Assembly: GCF_001189235.2 (NCBI RefSeq)
Contig: NZ_LFIP02000002.1
Location: 1,303,949-1,367,948, forward strand
Length of the DNA stretch: 64,000 bases
Reading direction: 5' to 3'
Origin: Bradyrhizobium embrapense
GTDB taxonomy: Bacteria > Pseudomonadota > Alphaproteobacteria > Rhizobiales > Xanthobacteraceae
Part shown: one piece after another, positions 43,699-52,277 of the stretch
How the letters are laid out: each line of letters begins with the position of its first letter
Numbering within the stretch: the first letter of the stretch is position 1
Translations under genes and position numbers: made by a program
The notes under the pieces: generated by a model
What the model saw: only the letters and a program-made list of their open reading frames with translations
Databases searched by the model: none
Told to the model about the DNA's origin: nothing

Positions 43699-45036
43699 TC
43701 AGGCCGCCTTCAGCTGCACCCGCTTGATCTCGCCGACGATGAACAGATAGGCGATCGCCGCGACCAGCGCGTTGGCGCCGACGAACACCAGCGCGCCGTT
43801 GAACGAGCCGGTGGCGGCGAGGATGTAGCCGATGATGATCGGCGTCGTGATCGAGGACAGATTGCCGAAGGTGTTGAACAACCCGCCGGAGACGCCGCCG
43901 GCCTCCTTCGGTGAGGTGTCGGAGACGACAGCCCAGCCGAGTGCGCCGATGCCCTTGCCGAAGAAGGCGAGCGCCATGAAGCCGACCACCAGCGCCTGGC
44001 TGTCGACATAGTTGCAGGCGATGATCGTCATCGACAGCAGCATGCCGCCGACGATCGGGATCTTGCGCGCCATGGTCAACGAGCCGGTGCGGCGCAAGAG
44101 GTAGTCCGAGATCACGCCGCCGAGCACGCCGCCGATAAAGCCGCACAGCGCCGGCAATGTCGCGACGAAGCCGGCCTGCAGGATCGACAGGCCGCGTTCC
44201 TTTACCAGATAGACCGGGAACCAGGTCAGGAAGAAGTAGGTCAGCGTGTTGATGCAGTACTGGCCGATATAGACGCCGAGCATCATCCGGTTGGCGAGCA
44301 ACTGGCGGATATGATCCCAACTCGGGCCGCTGACCTGGGTCTTGCTGGTCTTGGCGGCATCCATGTCGACCAGCGCGCCGCCCTCTTTGATGTAGTCGAA
44401 CTCGGCCTCGTTGATCGCGGGATGGTCCTTCGGCTCGTAGATCGTCTTGATCCAGGCGATGCCCATCACGACGCCGAGCCCGCCCATCACGTAGAACACG
44501 TGGCGCCAGCCGTAGTCGTGCGCGATCCAGCCCATCAGCGGCGCGAAGATCACGGTCGCGAAATACTGCCCGGAATTGAAGAACGCCGATGCGGTGCCGC
44601 GCTCATTGCCGGGGAACCAGGCCGCGACGATGCGGGCATTGGCCGGGAACGATGGCGCTTCGGCAAAGCCGACCAGGAAGCGCAGCGCGAACAGCAGCAC
44701 CACGGCCGCGCCGGCCGACAGGAACCCGACCAGGCCCTGCATCGCGGTGAAGATCGACCAGACGATGATGCTGATCGCATAGACCCATTTGGAGCCGTAG
44801 CGGTCGAGCAGCCAGCCGCACGGCACCTGCGCAACCACATAGGACCAGCCAAACGCCGAAAACACGTAGCCCATCGCGACGGGGTCGAGATGCAGTTCCT
44901 TGGAGAGCGCAGGGCCGGCGATCGAGAGCGTGGCGCGATCGGCATAGTTCACGGTGGTGACGAGGAACAGCATCGCCACGATCAACAGCCGGACGCGGGA
45001 TCGCCGCGCGTCCGTGGCGGACACAATTGCGCTCAT
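43699..45036 (-). CDS. gudP: MFS transporter, glucarate/galactarate permease (GudP type)
   Basis: A 445-residue 12-helix inner-membrane symporter. LIVAMLFLVTTVNYADRATL in helix 1 matches the GudP/GarP branch, with GWLLDRYGSKWVYA in the 2-3 loop, a helix-4 segment RFLVGFAEAPSFPANARIVA, and SPKEAGGVSGGLFNTFGNLS in the second half. ATG 45036 (MSAIVS) has AAGGAGG upstream and places helix 1 about 17 residues in. The longer frame adds a basic leader. It heads the same-strand aldarate cluster, and substrate assignment rests on family likeness plus neighbours. Confidence 0.9.
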   Translation of the reverse strand: MSAIVSATDARRSRVRLLIVAMLFLVTTVNYADRATLSIAGPALSKELHLDPVAMGYVFSAFGWSYVVAQVPCGWLLDRYGSKWVYAISIIVWSIFTAMQGLVGFLSAGAAVVLLFALRFLVGFAEAPSFPANARIVAAWFPGNERGTASAFFNSGQYFATVIFAPLMGWIAHDYGWRHVFYVMGGLGVVMGIAWIKTIYEPKDHPAINEAEFDYIKEGGALVDMDAAKTSKTQVSGPSWDHIRQLLANRMMLGVYIGQYCINTLTYFFLTWFPVYLVKERGLSILQAGFVATLPALCGFIGGVLGGVISDYLLRRTGSLTMARKIPIVGGMLLSMTIIACNYVDSQALVVGFMALAFFGKGIGALGWAVVSDTSPKEAGGVSGGLFNTFGNLSSITTPIIIGYILAATGSFNGALVFVGANALVAAIAYLFIVGEIKRVQLKAA

Positions 45037-45186
45037 TCGCGCCTCCTTGGAAATTTCCTCGGGGTCTGTCCTAGAGAGATGACGGCAATGGGTCCAAGCC
45101 GAAACGGGTATTGATCGATGCCGATTTTGAATGGATCGGCCCGGTGTCATTCCACCTTCGTCGCTCTTGCTTCGGTTCCAAATTAA

Positions 45187-45201
45187 TGTACTAATAGTAC
45201 A
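45187..45201. promoter_or_regulatory. Palindrome upstream of the hydrolase-desaturase operon
   Basis: The dyad tgtact-aat-agtaca lies 42 bases before the hydrolase ATG at 45243. Read on the other strand it begins ACTGTACTATT, close to ACTGTACAATT at 47955-47965 near the TetR gene start. A shared TetR site is inferred. Confidence 0.45.
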
Positions 45202-45242
45202 GTTATTGGGGCGCGGCGTTTGCGCCCGCCTTTCGAGTTCGA

Positions 45243-46280
45243 ATGCGCATGACCACGCAACGCGACTATGAGGTGTTCGAGGCAGGCAGGGTGACCTTGC
45301 AGGGCGGCGCGGTGTTTCCGCAGCTTGCGCTCGCCTACAAGACCTACGGCACGTTGAACGCGGCCAGGGACAACGTCATCCTCTATCCGACGTCGTTCGC
45401 CGCGCAGCACACCGACATCGAATGGCTGGTGCAGCCGGGCGGGGCACTCGATCCCGCGCGCTATTTCATCGTCATCGCGAATCTGTTCGGCAACGGCCTG
45501 TCGTCCTCGCCGTCGAATTCGAGCGAGGTGCTCTGCGGCGCACCGTTTCCAGACTTCACCTATCATGACGCCGTCGCTATCCAGCGGCGGCTGCTCGTCG
45601 AGCGGTTCGGCGTGACCAAGCTCGCACTGGTCTATGGCTGGTCGATGGGCGGCATGCAGGCCTATCACTGGGCCGCGCGCTATCCTGACATGGTCGAACG
45701 CGCGGCGGTGGTCTGCGGCAGCGCGAGGTGCTCGCCGTATAATCATGTCTTCCTCGAAGGCGTGAAGGCCGCGCTGACCGCCGATCCGGCCTACCAGGAT
45801 GGCCGCTTCGTCACCAGGCCGGCAGCAGGCCTTCGCGCGATGGGGCGCGTCTATGCCGGCTGGGCGATGTCGCACGCGTTTTTTCGCGAGGAAGCCTGGC
45901 GCGAGGCCGGCTTCAACTCGTTGGAGGACTACCTCGCGGGATCGTGGGATGGTGCTTTCGCGCGGCGCGACGCGAACAATCTGCTGGCGCAGATCGCGAT
46001 CTGGCAGGCCGGCGATATCAGCCGCTGCAACGAATTCGGCGGCGACTTCGACCGTGCGCTGGCGGCGATCAAGGCGCATGTGCTGCTGATGCCCGGCCGC
46101 ACCGACCGCTATTTCGACCCGCGCGACAACGCGGATGAGCTTGGACGCCTCGTCAATGCCCGCTCCGCGGCGCTGCACGCGATCCCATCGATCCATGGGC
46201 ACCGCGCCGGCAATCCCGTCAACAACGCCGAAGACCACGCCTTCATCAACGCCGAGATCTCGGCGCTCCTGCAACGCTAA
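45243..46280 (+). CDS. Alpha/beta-fold hydrolase, homoserine O-acetyltransferase (MetX)-like
   Basis: A 345-residue cytosolic protein of the MetX-related branch of alpha/beta hydrolases. Nucleophile elbow GWSMGGMQAYHWAARYPD, an acid Asp in MPGRTDRYF and a His in SIHGHRAGNP give a full triad. YKTYGTLNAARDNVILYPT is the MetX-like N-terminal motif. It is about 30 residues shorter than true MetX, and its pairing with a fatty-acid desaturase 14 bases downstream rather than methionine genes suggests an acyltransferase or esterase on another substrate. ATG 45243 or 45249. Confidence 0.82.
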   Translation: MRMTTQRDYEVFEAGRVTLQGGAVFPQLALAYKTYGTLNAARDNVILYPTSFAAQHTDIEWLVQPGGALDPARYFIVIANLFGNGLSSSPSNSSEVLCGAPFPDFTYHDAVAIQRRLLVERFGVTKLALVYGWSMGGMQAYHWAARYPDMVERAAVVCGSARCSPYNHVFLEGVKAALTADPAYQDGRFVTRPAAGLRAMGRVYAGWAMSHAFFREEAWREAGFNSLEDYLAGSWDGAFARRDANNLLAQIAIWQAGDISRCNEFGGDFDRALAAIKAHVLLMPGRTDRYFDPRDNADELGRLVNARSAALHAIPSIHGHRAGNPVNNAEDHAFINAEISALLQR

Positions 46281-46294
46281 TATGTGAGACCGCT

Positions 46295-47245
46295 ATGAGC
46301 ACCGCAGAAACCAGTGATGCCGGGCCTCGCCTCAAGCCGCTCAGCCCCCTGACCTTGCGCGAGCTGTCGACCAGGTCGAACCTTGCCGGCGCGGTGCGCG
46401 CGGCAAGCCACTACGGGATGATCCTCATCGTCGGCGCGCTGATCTCGTTGATCTCGTCGCGTTATGGTCTCGTCTGGGCGCTGCCGCTGATGGCCATCCA
46501 GGGTTACTTCGTCGCATTCCTGTTCATGGTGGTGCACGAGACTGCGCACAAGACGGCGTTCCGCAGTCACGCACTCAATCTTGTGGTCGGCAACCTGTCC
46601 GCCTTCATGATCGGATTGCCCTACCAATATTACTGCCTGTTTCACTGGGACCATCACCGCTACACCCAGGATCCGGAGAAGGATCCGGAGCTGATCGTCG
46701 GCCCCAAGCCCGCGTCGGACACCCAGCTCGCGATCGCCTATTCGGGACTGCTGCAGGTGCTGGTCCGGATTCGCCTGATGTTCCGGCATGCACTCACCGG
46801 GAAGGTGATCGTGCCGTGGATTCCGCAGCACAAGCGCGCCGCGATCGTGCTGGAGGCAAGGCTCTACCTCGCCGGTTATCTGCTGTTGCTCGTGGCATCG
46901 CTTGCGCTGCACAGCGCGATCCTGCTCTGGGTCTGGATCGTGCCGCTGCTGGCCGGCCAGCTCATCCTGCGCCCGTATCTTTACGCCGAGCACACCGGTT
47001 GCGAGCGGACGCGGAGTGCGTTCGAGAACACCCGCACCACGATGACCGGCCGGATCATGAAATGGTTCGCCTGGAACATGCCCTATCATGTCGAGCATCA
47101 TGCCTATCCGACGGTGCCGTTCCATGCTTTGCCGAAGCTGAACGCGATCGTCGACGGCCACATCGTCTATCGCGGTCGCAACTACCGCGCCGTGACACGC
47201 GAGACCTGGGCCTGGTTCCGCCGTCAGCGGCAACGCTCCGCTTGA
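46295..47245 (+). CDS. Fatty acid desaturase-family membrane protein
   Basis: A 316-residue di-iron membrane enzyme with three His boxes in order: HETAHKT (about residue 81), HWDHHRYTQDPEKDPE (about 117) and HVEHHAYP (about 268), the last spaced as in acyl-lipid desaturases and related hydroxylases or ketolases. Four or more hydrophobic helices surround them. It follows the MetX-like hydrolase by 14 bases as a two-gene operon and is convergent with a TetR gene whose stop is three bases away. It could act on membrane acyl chains or on a terpenoid or carotenoid ring; specificity is unknown. Confidence 0.87.
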   Translation: MSTAETSDAGPRLKPLSPLTLRELSTRSNLAGAVRAASHYGMILIVGALISLISSRYGLVWALPLMAIQGYFVAFLFMVVHETAHKTAFRSHALNLVVGNLSAFMIGLPYQYYCLFHWDHHRYTQDPEKDPELIVGPKPASDTQLAIAYSGLLQVLVRIRLMFRHALTGKVIVPWIPQHKRAAIVLEARLYLAGYLLLLVASLALHSAILLWVWIVPLLAGQLILRPYLYAEHTGCERTRSAFENTRTTMTGRIMKWFAWNMPYHVEHHAYPTVPFHALPKLNAIVDGHIVYRGRNYRAVTRETWAWFRRQRQRSA

Positions 47246-47248
47246 TAT

Positions 47249-47911
47249 TCAAGCCTCGGCGTGTGGCCGCAGCACCAGATTGACGAGATTGCGGGCATAG
47301 GCCGGCGTCAGCGGCCTGATGCCGAAGACATAGCGGTAGAACAGGCTGCCATAGATCGCGTCGTAGATGTCGCTGGGCACGCCAGGCGCGCCGATGCTGC
47401 CGTCCTTCTGGCCGGCGGCGATGATTTTCAGCATCCTGGCGCGGCGAAGGCCGAGGTAGCGCTCATAAAACAGTTCGGCCGTGCCGGTCTGCGAGATGCA
47501 TTCCGAGATCACCGCGAGCTGCACCCGTCCGAACTCGCCCTGCAAGGCCTCGACATAGGTCGCGACGTGCCGGCGGATGCGGGCCACCGGATTGCCCGCT
47601 TCGGGCAGCGGCACTGCGCGCGAGGCCTGGTCGAGGAAGGCATCGATCAGCAAGGCCTCGCGCGACGGCCACCATTTGTAGATCGTCATCTTCGAGACGT
47701 TGGAGTGTCTCGCGATCGCGTCGATGGTGGTGGCGGCAAGGCCCGTGGTTGCCATCAGCGTATAGGCGCTGTGCAGGATCGCGGCCGTGGTCGCGGCGGA
47801 GCGCGGCCGGCCGCGCCGTCCCGTCGTCGTATCCTCCGTCTCCGCCTTGCTTGCCGCCATGGCCGGGATTGGTGTCCTGCGTGCTTGAATCAGTGCGTTG
47901 CCTGCGGACAT
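47249..47911 (-). CDS. TetR-family transcriptional regulator
   Basis: A 220-residue regulator. The HTH is TIDAIARHSNVSKMTIYKWW, after AAILHSAYTLMATTGLAATT; the C-terminal ligand domain matches TetR_C_16-like proteins (FYERYLGLRRARMLKIIAAG). The N-terminal 35 residues are basic and low-complexity. ATG 47911 is used, but ATG 47860 is possible as neither has a clear ribosome site. Convergent with the desaturase gene. A motif near its start resembles one before the hydrolase-desaturase operon, making that operon its likely target together with itself. Confidence 0.85.
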   Translation of the reverse strand: MSAGNALIQARRTPIPAMAASKAETEDTTTGRRGRPRSAATTAAILHSAYTLMATTGLAATTIDAIARHSNVSKMTIYKWWPSREALLIDAFLDQASRAVPLPEAGNPVARIRRHVATYVEALQGEFGRVQLAVISECISQTGTAELFYERYLGLRRARMLKIIAAGQKDGSIGAPGVPSDIYDAIYGSLFYRYVFGIRPLTPAYARNLVNLVLRPHAEA

Positions 47912-47954
47912 AGCATGAAATCGCGCGCTGTTTCAGATCATCGCGGCCGCTGAT

Positions 47955-47965
47955 ACTGTACAATT
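47955..47965. promoter_or_regulatory. Candidate TetR half-site near its own start
   Basis: actgtacaatt lies 44 bases upstream of the TetR ATG. It matches ACTGTACTATT in the palindrome at 45187-45201 except for one base, consistent with a shared operator sequence. Confidence 0.35.
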
Positions 47966-48013
47966 CGCCAGCGAAGGCTCAGCTCAATTGCCCCCATCGA
48001 ACAGGAGTATCCC

Positions 48014-49039
48014 GTGAAGGCCGTCTACAGTGATCTGCACCGCAGCCATGATCCGCAATTCTTCCTGGTCCGCGGTGTGGTCCAGCGCACCACGGAGCAG
48101 CCTGAGCGCGCCGATCGCCTGCTGGCGGGCCTGAAGGCCGGCAAGCACTCGCTGATCGAACCGACCAAATTCGGGCAGGGGCCGCGGGCGCGCGTGCACA
48201 GTCCGGAATATCTGAGCTTTCTTGCTGATGCCTGGGACGAATGGTCGGCGCTCGGCAACGCCGGGCCGGAGATGATCGCGAACATGCACCCGGTGCGTAA
48301 CGCCGGGACCTATCCCTCCCATATCGTCGGCAAGCTCGGCTGGCACACGGTCGACACCGCGGCGCCGATCGGCCCCGGCACCTGGGCCGGCGCCTGCGCC
48401 TCGAGCGACGTCGCAGTCACCGCGGCGCAGATGGTGCTCGATGGCGAGGGTGCCGTCTACGCGCTGTGCCGTCCGCCGGGTCACCATGCCTATCGCGATC
48501 TCGCCGGCGGCTTCTGCTTCCTCAACAACAGTGCGATCGCGGCCGAACATTTGCGCCAGAAGCACGAGCGCGTCGCGATCCTCGATGTCGACGTGCATCA
48601 CGGCAACGGCACGCAGGGCATCTTCTACGAGCGGGGCGACGTCTTCACCGTCTCGATCCACGCCGACCCGTCGTTCTTCTACCCCTTCGTCTGGGGCCAT
48701 TCGCATGAGCGCGGCGCCGGGCCCGGTCTTGGCACCAATCTCAACATTCCGCTCGCCAAGGGCACCGGCGACGACGATTACATCAAGGCGCTCGCCGCCG
48801 CCGAGAGGGCGATCCGCTCCTTCGCGCCGACCGCGCTGGTGGTCGCGCTCGGGCTCGACGCCTCCGAGAAGGACCCGCTCGCAGGCCTCGCCGTCACCAC
48901 CGACGGCTTCCGCCGGATCGGCGAGGCGCTCGCCCGGTTCGGCCTGCCGACGGTGCTGGTGCAGGAAGGCGGCTATCTCTCAGACATCCTCGGTGCCAAT
49001 CTGACGGCGGTGCTCGGCGGATTCGAAGCTGCGCGCTAG
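48014..49039 (+). CDS. Histone deacetylase-family acetylpolyamine amidohydrolase
   Basis: A 341-residue zinc deacetylase. CRPPGHHAYRDLAGGFCFLN (catalytic His pair), ILDVDVHHGNGTQ (Zn Asp and His), ALGLDASEKDPLAG (second Zn Asp) and VQEGGYL (active-site Tyr) are intact. Bacterial members such as APAH deacetylate acetylated polyamines; class II deacetylases on proteins or other amides are alternatives. The start is GTG 48014, with CAGGAG six bases upstream. It is single and divergent from the TetR gene; a metabolic role in acetylpolyamine use is likely but not shown by the context. Confidence 0.9.
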   Translation: MKAVYSDLHRSHDPQFFLVRGVVQRTTEQPERADRLLAGLKAGKHSLIEPTKFGQGPRARVHSPEYLSFLADAWDEWSALGNAGPEMIANMHPVRNAGTYPSHIVGKLGWHTVDTAAPIGPGTWAGACASSDVAVTAAQMVLDGEGAVYALCRPPGHHAYRDLAGGFCFLNNSAIAAEHLRQKHERVAILDVDVHHGNGTQGIFYERGDVFTVSIHADPSFFYPFVWGHSHERGAGPGLGTNLNIPLAKGTGDDDYIKALAAAERAIRSFAPTALVVALGLDASEKDPLAGLAVTTDGFRRIGEALARFGLPTVLVQEGGYLSDILGANLTAVLGGFEAAR

Positions 49040-49099
49040 CGTGGTTTCGACTGGTGATCGGTCCGCGCGAAAAAGCCTGTCAAGACAACGAATCTGGAG

Positions 49100-49249
49100 C
49101 ATCGGTTTTGATCGATCAGGACCGATGCCCCAGCCGCGCGTCGCACAACAAGGCGTCGTGAATTTGCCGGTTTGTAACCAAGGCCGGATCAAGCCGTTGG
49201 TATCCCGTTCCGTTTCGTTGCGCTGACCTCGGACGGAAAGTCCGAGGTC
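49100..49249. repeat. Two hairpins in the gap before galM
   Basis: The 290-base gap after the deacetylase gene carries gcatcggt/accgatgc (49100-49107 and 49122-49129), a motif I recall as dispersed in Bradyrhizobium, and gacctcgga/tccgaggtc (49225-49233 and 49241-49249). Neither has a T-run, so termination is uncertain. No gene is seen here. Confidence 0.45.
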
Positions 49250-49329
49250 GACCTCGCGCCCTTGCGGCTCGTCGCCGATAGTTTCATGCTGGGGCGACGG
49301 CGCCTTGTCGAGGCGTTCGGGGACTGACG

Positions 49330-50400
49330 ATGACATCAGCCAACATTGCGCGCGCGCCCTTCGGCAAATTGCACGATGGCATCGCCGTCGAGCGCGTGAC
49401 GCTGCGCGGCGAACACGGCTTCGAGGCCAGCATCCTCACTTTCGGCGCCACGCTGCAAGCGCTGCTCGTGCCCGATCGCGGCGGGCATTGCGCCGACGTC
49501 GTGCTTGGACATGACGAGTTCGAAGGCTACCTCGCTCAGCGCAAATTCTTCGGCGCGACGATCGGGCGCTACGCCAACCGGATCGCCGCCGCGCGCTTCG
49601 TGCTCGATGGCGAGACGGTAAATCTCGCCGCCAACAACGGCCCCAATGCGCTGCACGGTGGCCCCCACGGCTTTGATCGCAAGCTGTGGCGGATTGCCCG
49701 GCTCGTCGATCAACCGGGGCCGACGCTGGTGCTGGAGCGCGAAAGCCCGCATGGCGAAGAGGGCTATCCGGGCAATCTTCAGACCCGAGTGACGTATCAG
49801 GTGCGCGACCCGGTGGAACTCGCAGTCACGTACGAGGCGACCACCGACCGGCCGACTTGCGTCAACCTCACCAATCACAGCTTCTTCAATCTCGACGGCG
49901 CGCGCTCGGGCACGCAGATCCTCGATCATCGGCTGACGATCGCCGCAGATCATTTCCTCGCGGTGGACGCCACCGCGATTCCGCTACCGGGGCCGCCGTG
50001 GCCGGTTGACCGCACGCCGTTCGAATTCCGCAAGCCGATCGCGATCGGCGCGCGGATCAGGATCAATGATGAGCAGCTGCGGCTCGGCCGCGGCTATGAC
50101 CATAATTTCTGTCTGGCCTCGGGGACAGGCGTTCGCTTCGCCGCGCGGCTCGAGGCACCTCATAGCGGCCGCGTGATGGAGCTGTTCACCGATCAGCCGG
50201 GATTGCAGTTCTATTCCGGCAATTTCCTCGACGGTTCGACCGCCGGCAAGGGCGATTGGCTCTATCGCCAATCCGATGCGCTGTGTCTCGAACCGCACGC
50301 CTGGCCGGATACGCCGAACCGGCCCGACTTCCCGCCAGCGCGGCTCGATCCCGGGCAGATCTATCGGCGCACCGCGATCTATCGCTTCTCCACAGTGTGA
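49330..50400 (+). CDS. galM: Aldose 1-epimerase
   Basis: A 356-residue mutarotase that equilibrates alpha and beta forms of aldoses such as galactose or arabinose. GRYANRIAAARF, NGPNALHGGPHGFDRKLW (with the catalytic His region), NLTNHSFFNL (second His) and the late FYSGNFLDGS, plus Glu in the C-terminal part, are the family landmarks. The length is normal. The lactonase gene starts nine bases after the stop, so they are cotranscribed. It probably prepares the sugar anomer for dehydrogenase action in an oxidative sugar pathway with the lactonase and SDR downstream. Confidence 0.92.
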   Translation: MTSANIARAPFGKLHDGIAVERVTLRGEHGFEASILTFGATLQALLVPDRGGHCADVVLGHDEFEGYLAQRKFFGATIGRYANRIAAARFVLDGETVNLAANNGPNALHGGPHGFDRKLWRIARLVDQPGPTLVLERESPHGEEGYPGNLQTRVTYQVRDPVELAVTYEATTDRPTCVNLTNHSFFNLDGARSGTQILDHRLTIAADHFLAVDATAIPLPGPPWPVDRTPFEFRKPIAIGARIRINDEQLRLGRGYDHNFCLASGTGVRFAARLEAPHSGRVMELFTDQPGLQFYSGNFLDGSTAGKGDWLYRQSDALCLEPHAWPDTPNRPDFPPARLDPGQIYRRTAIYRFSTV

Positions 50401-50408
50401 GTGACATC

Positions 50409-51314
50409 ATGACCGATCCTGCCGCCGAGCCGCTGATCGAACGGGTCCCGACATCGGTGCTGTCAGCCGAGCGCTGTCACCTCGGCGAGGGCCCGACCTA
50501 TGACGCAGCGACCGACACCGCCTGGTGGTTCGACATCCGCGAGCGTCGCCTGTTCGAGCATCGTTTTGCCAGCGGCCGCACCGTCATTCACGCGCTGCCG
50601 AAAATGGCGAGCGCGCTGGCGCGGATCGACGGCGAGCGGCAGCTGATCCTCACCGAGGATGGGCTTTACGTCCGGCAGCTCGCCGGCGGCCGGCCGGAGC
50701 TGTTTGCCGCACTCGAAGCCGACAATCCGGTGACGCGCTCCAACGATGCGCGGGTGCATCCGTCGGGCACCTTCTGGCTCGGGACCATGGGGCGTCAGGC
50801 CGAGCATAACGCCGGCGCGATCTACGCGCTGCATCACGGCCGCATCACGCGGCTCTATCCCGGGATCACGATCCCCAACGCGATCTGCTTTTCGCCCGCA
50901 GGCGACGTCGGCTACTTCGCCGACACCGCGACCAACGTGCTGTATCGCGTACCGCTGGATCCATCGACGGGATTGCCGACCGGCGAGCCCGTCGACCTAA
51001 TCAGATATCGGGGCATCGGCGGGATCGACGGCGCGATCGTCGATGCCGATGGAATGATCTGGAACGCGCGCTGGGGCGGCGGCTGTGTCGACGTCTACGA
51101 TCCCGGCGGCCGGCATTTGCGCTCGCTGAAGGTGCCGGCGAAGCAGTCGAGCTGTCCGGCTTTTGTCGGCCGCGATTTCTCGCGCGTGCTGGTCACCTCG
51201 GCCTGGCAGGACATGGACGAGGCGCAGCGCGCAGCCGATCCCGGCCACGGCCAAACCTTCCTGCTCGACGCCGCGGCACGCGGCCGTGCCGAGCCCGACG
51301 TCAAGCTCTCCTGA
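50409..51314 (+). CDS. SMP-30/gluconolactonase-family sugar lactonase
   Basis: A 301-residue six-bladed beta-propeller. Metal ligands appear as Glu in HLGEGPTYD (about residue 22), Asn in TRSNDARVHPSGTFWLGTMG, Asn in ITIPNAICFSP and Asp in DGAIVDADGMIWNARWGG. Such enzymes open aldonolactones. ATG 50409 is chosen; the longer frame overlaps galM by 145 bases. It sits between galM and a TetR gene, with an SDR further on, which fits sugar oxidation to an aldonate (galactose, arabinose or similar). Confidence 0.88.
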   Translation: MTDPAAEPLIERVPTSVLSAERCHLGEGPTYDAATDTAWWFDIRERRLFEHRFASGRTVIHALPKMASALARIDGERQLILTEDGLYVRQLAGGRPELFAALEADNPVTRSNDARVHPSGTFWLGTMGRQAEHNAGAIYALHHGRITRLYPGITIPNAICFSPAGDVGYFADTATNVLYRVPLDPSTGLPTGEPVDLIRYRGIGGIDGAIVDADGMIWNARWGGGCVDVYDPGGRHLRSLKVPAKQSSCPAFVGRDFSRVLVTSAWQDMDEAQRAADPGHGQTFLLDAAARGRAEPDVKLS

Positions 51315-51371
51315 ACGCGGCTCGCTGCCGCCTCGTTGACGCGACCTGAATATTTGGACGACAGTACAAAT

Positions 51372-52118
51372 ATGGTCCGTAAACCTGCCAGGTCCGGCAT
51401 CAAGCCCGACGCCAAGGCCACCAGCACCCGCAAGCCGAACATGCGCGAGGCGATCCTCGCCGCGGCGGAGGAGTTGTTCTCGACCTACGGCTTCAACGCC
51501 GTCTCGGTGCGCGACATCGCGCAGGCCGCCGGCGCCAATCCCGGCAGCGTGACCTATCACTTCAAGACCAAAGACGGCCTGCTGCTGGAGATCTATCGGC
51601 GGCATTGCGGCCCGATGAACCGGCGGCGCTCTGAGCTGCTCGCGGAAGCGCGGCGGGTGCGCGATCTTCAAGACCGGCTGGAGGCGATCGTGCGCGCCTA
51701 TGTGCTGCCGGCCTTCACCTCGGGCAGCGATCTCGCCGGCGGCGGAACGCGGTTCACGCGGTTGCGCGCGATCATGTCGGCCGAAGGCAATGAGGTGGTG
51801 CGCAAGATCATCGCGCAGACTTTCGACGACACCAGCCATGCCTTGATCGACGCGATCCATGAAAGCCTGCCGCATATCCCGCGCACCGATCTGGTCTGGC
51901 GCGGCCACTTCCTGCTCGGCGCGCTGTACTACACACTAGTGACGCCGGAGCGCGTCTCGCGGCTGTCGCGCGGCAGCGCCGACGGCACCAACGCCGGCCA
52001 CGCTATCGAAGAACTGGTACGCGCGACGGTCGCCGCGCTGCAGGCTGCGCGGCTCGATCAACCAACGCCTGTGCCGCGGAAGACCGCAAGCGCGAATCCT
52101 GGGCGCGCGCTGACCTGA
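51372..52118 (+). CDS. TetR-family transcriptional regulator
   Basis: A 248-residue regulator. HTH SVRDIAQAAGANPGSVTYHF follows MREAILAAAEELFSTYGFNA; the TetR_C ligand domain occupies residues ~100-215, and there is a low-complexity tail. ATG 51372 (MVRKPARSG) is preferred over an upstream in-frame codon at 51336 because the sequence before it looks non-coding and AT-richer. It lies in line between the lactonase and SDR genes and may control either the sugar-oxidation group or the SDR. Confidence 0.83.
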   Translation: MVRKPARSGIKPDAKATSTRKPNMREAILAAAEELFSTYGFNAVSVRDIAQAAGANPGSVTYHFKTKDGLLLEIYRRHCGPMNRRRSELLAEARRVRDLQDRLEAIVRAYVLPAFTSGSDLAGGGTRFTRLRAIMSAEGNEVVRKIIAQTFDDTSHALIDAIHESLPHIPRTDLVWRGHFLLGALYYTLVTPERVSRLSRGSADGTNAGHAIEELVRATVAALQAARLDQPTPVPRKTASANPGRALT

Positions 52119-52277
52119 CCCCGCGGAGTTCGTCGCCATGGAGAAACTTCGGCTGCGCACCGTGCTTGGCAATCACCCGCACGTCCAGGCGGTGACGCGC
52201 GGAGAATCCGCCGCGTTCCCTGCCGACGCGCAATGCGCTATTGCTCTGCGAACAGCTTCGGTTCTGGAGGCACTCCC

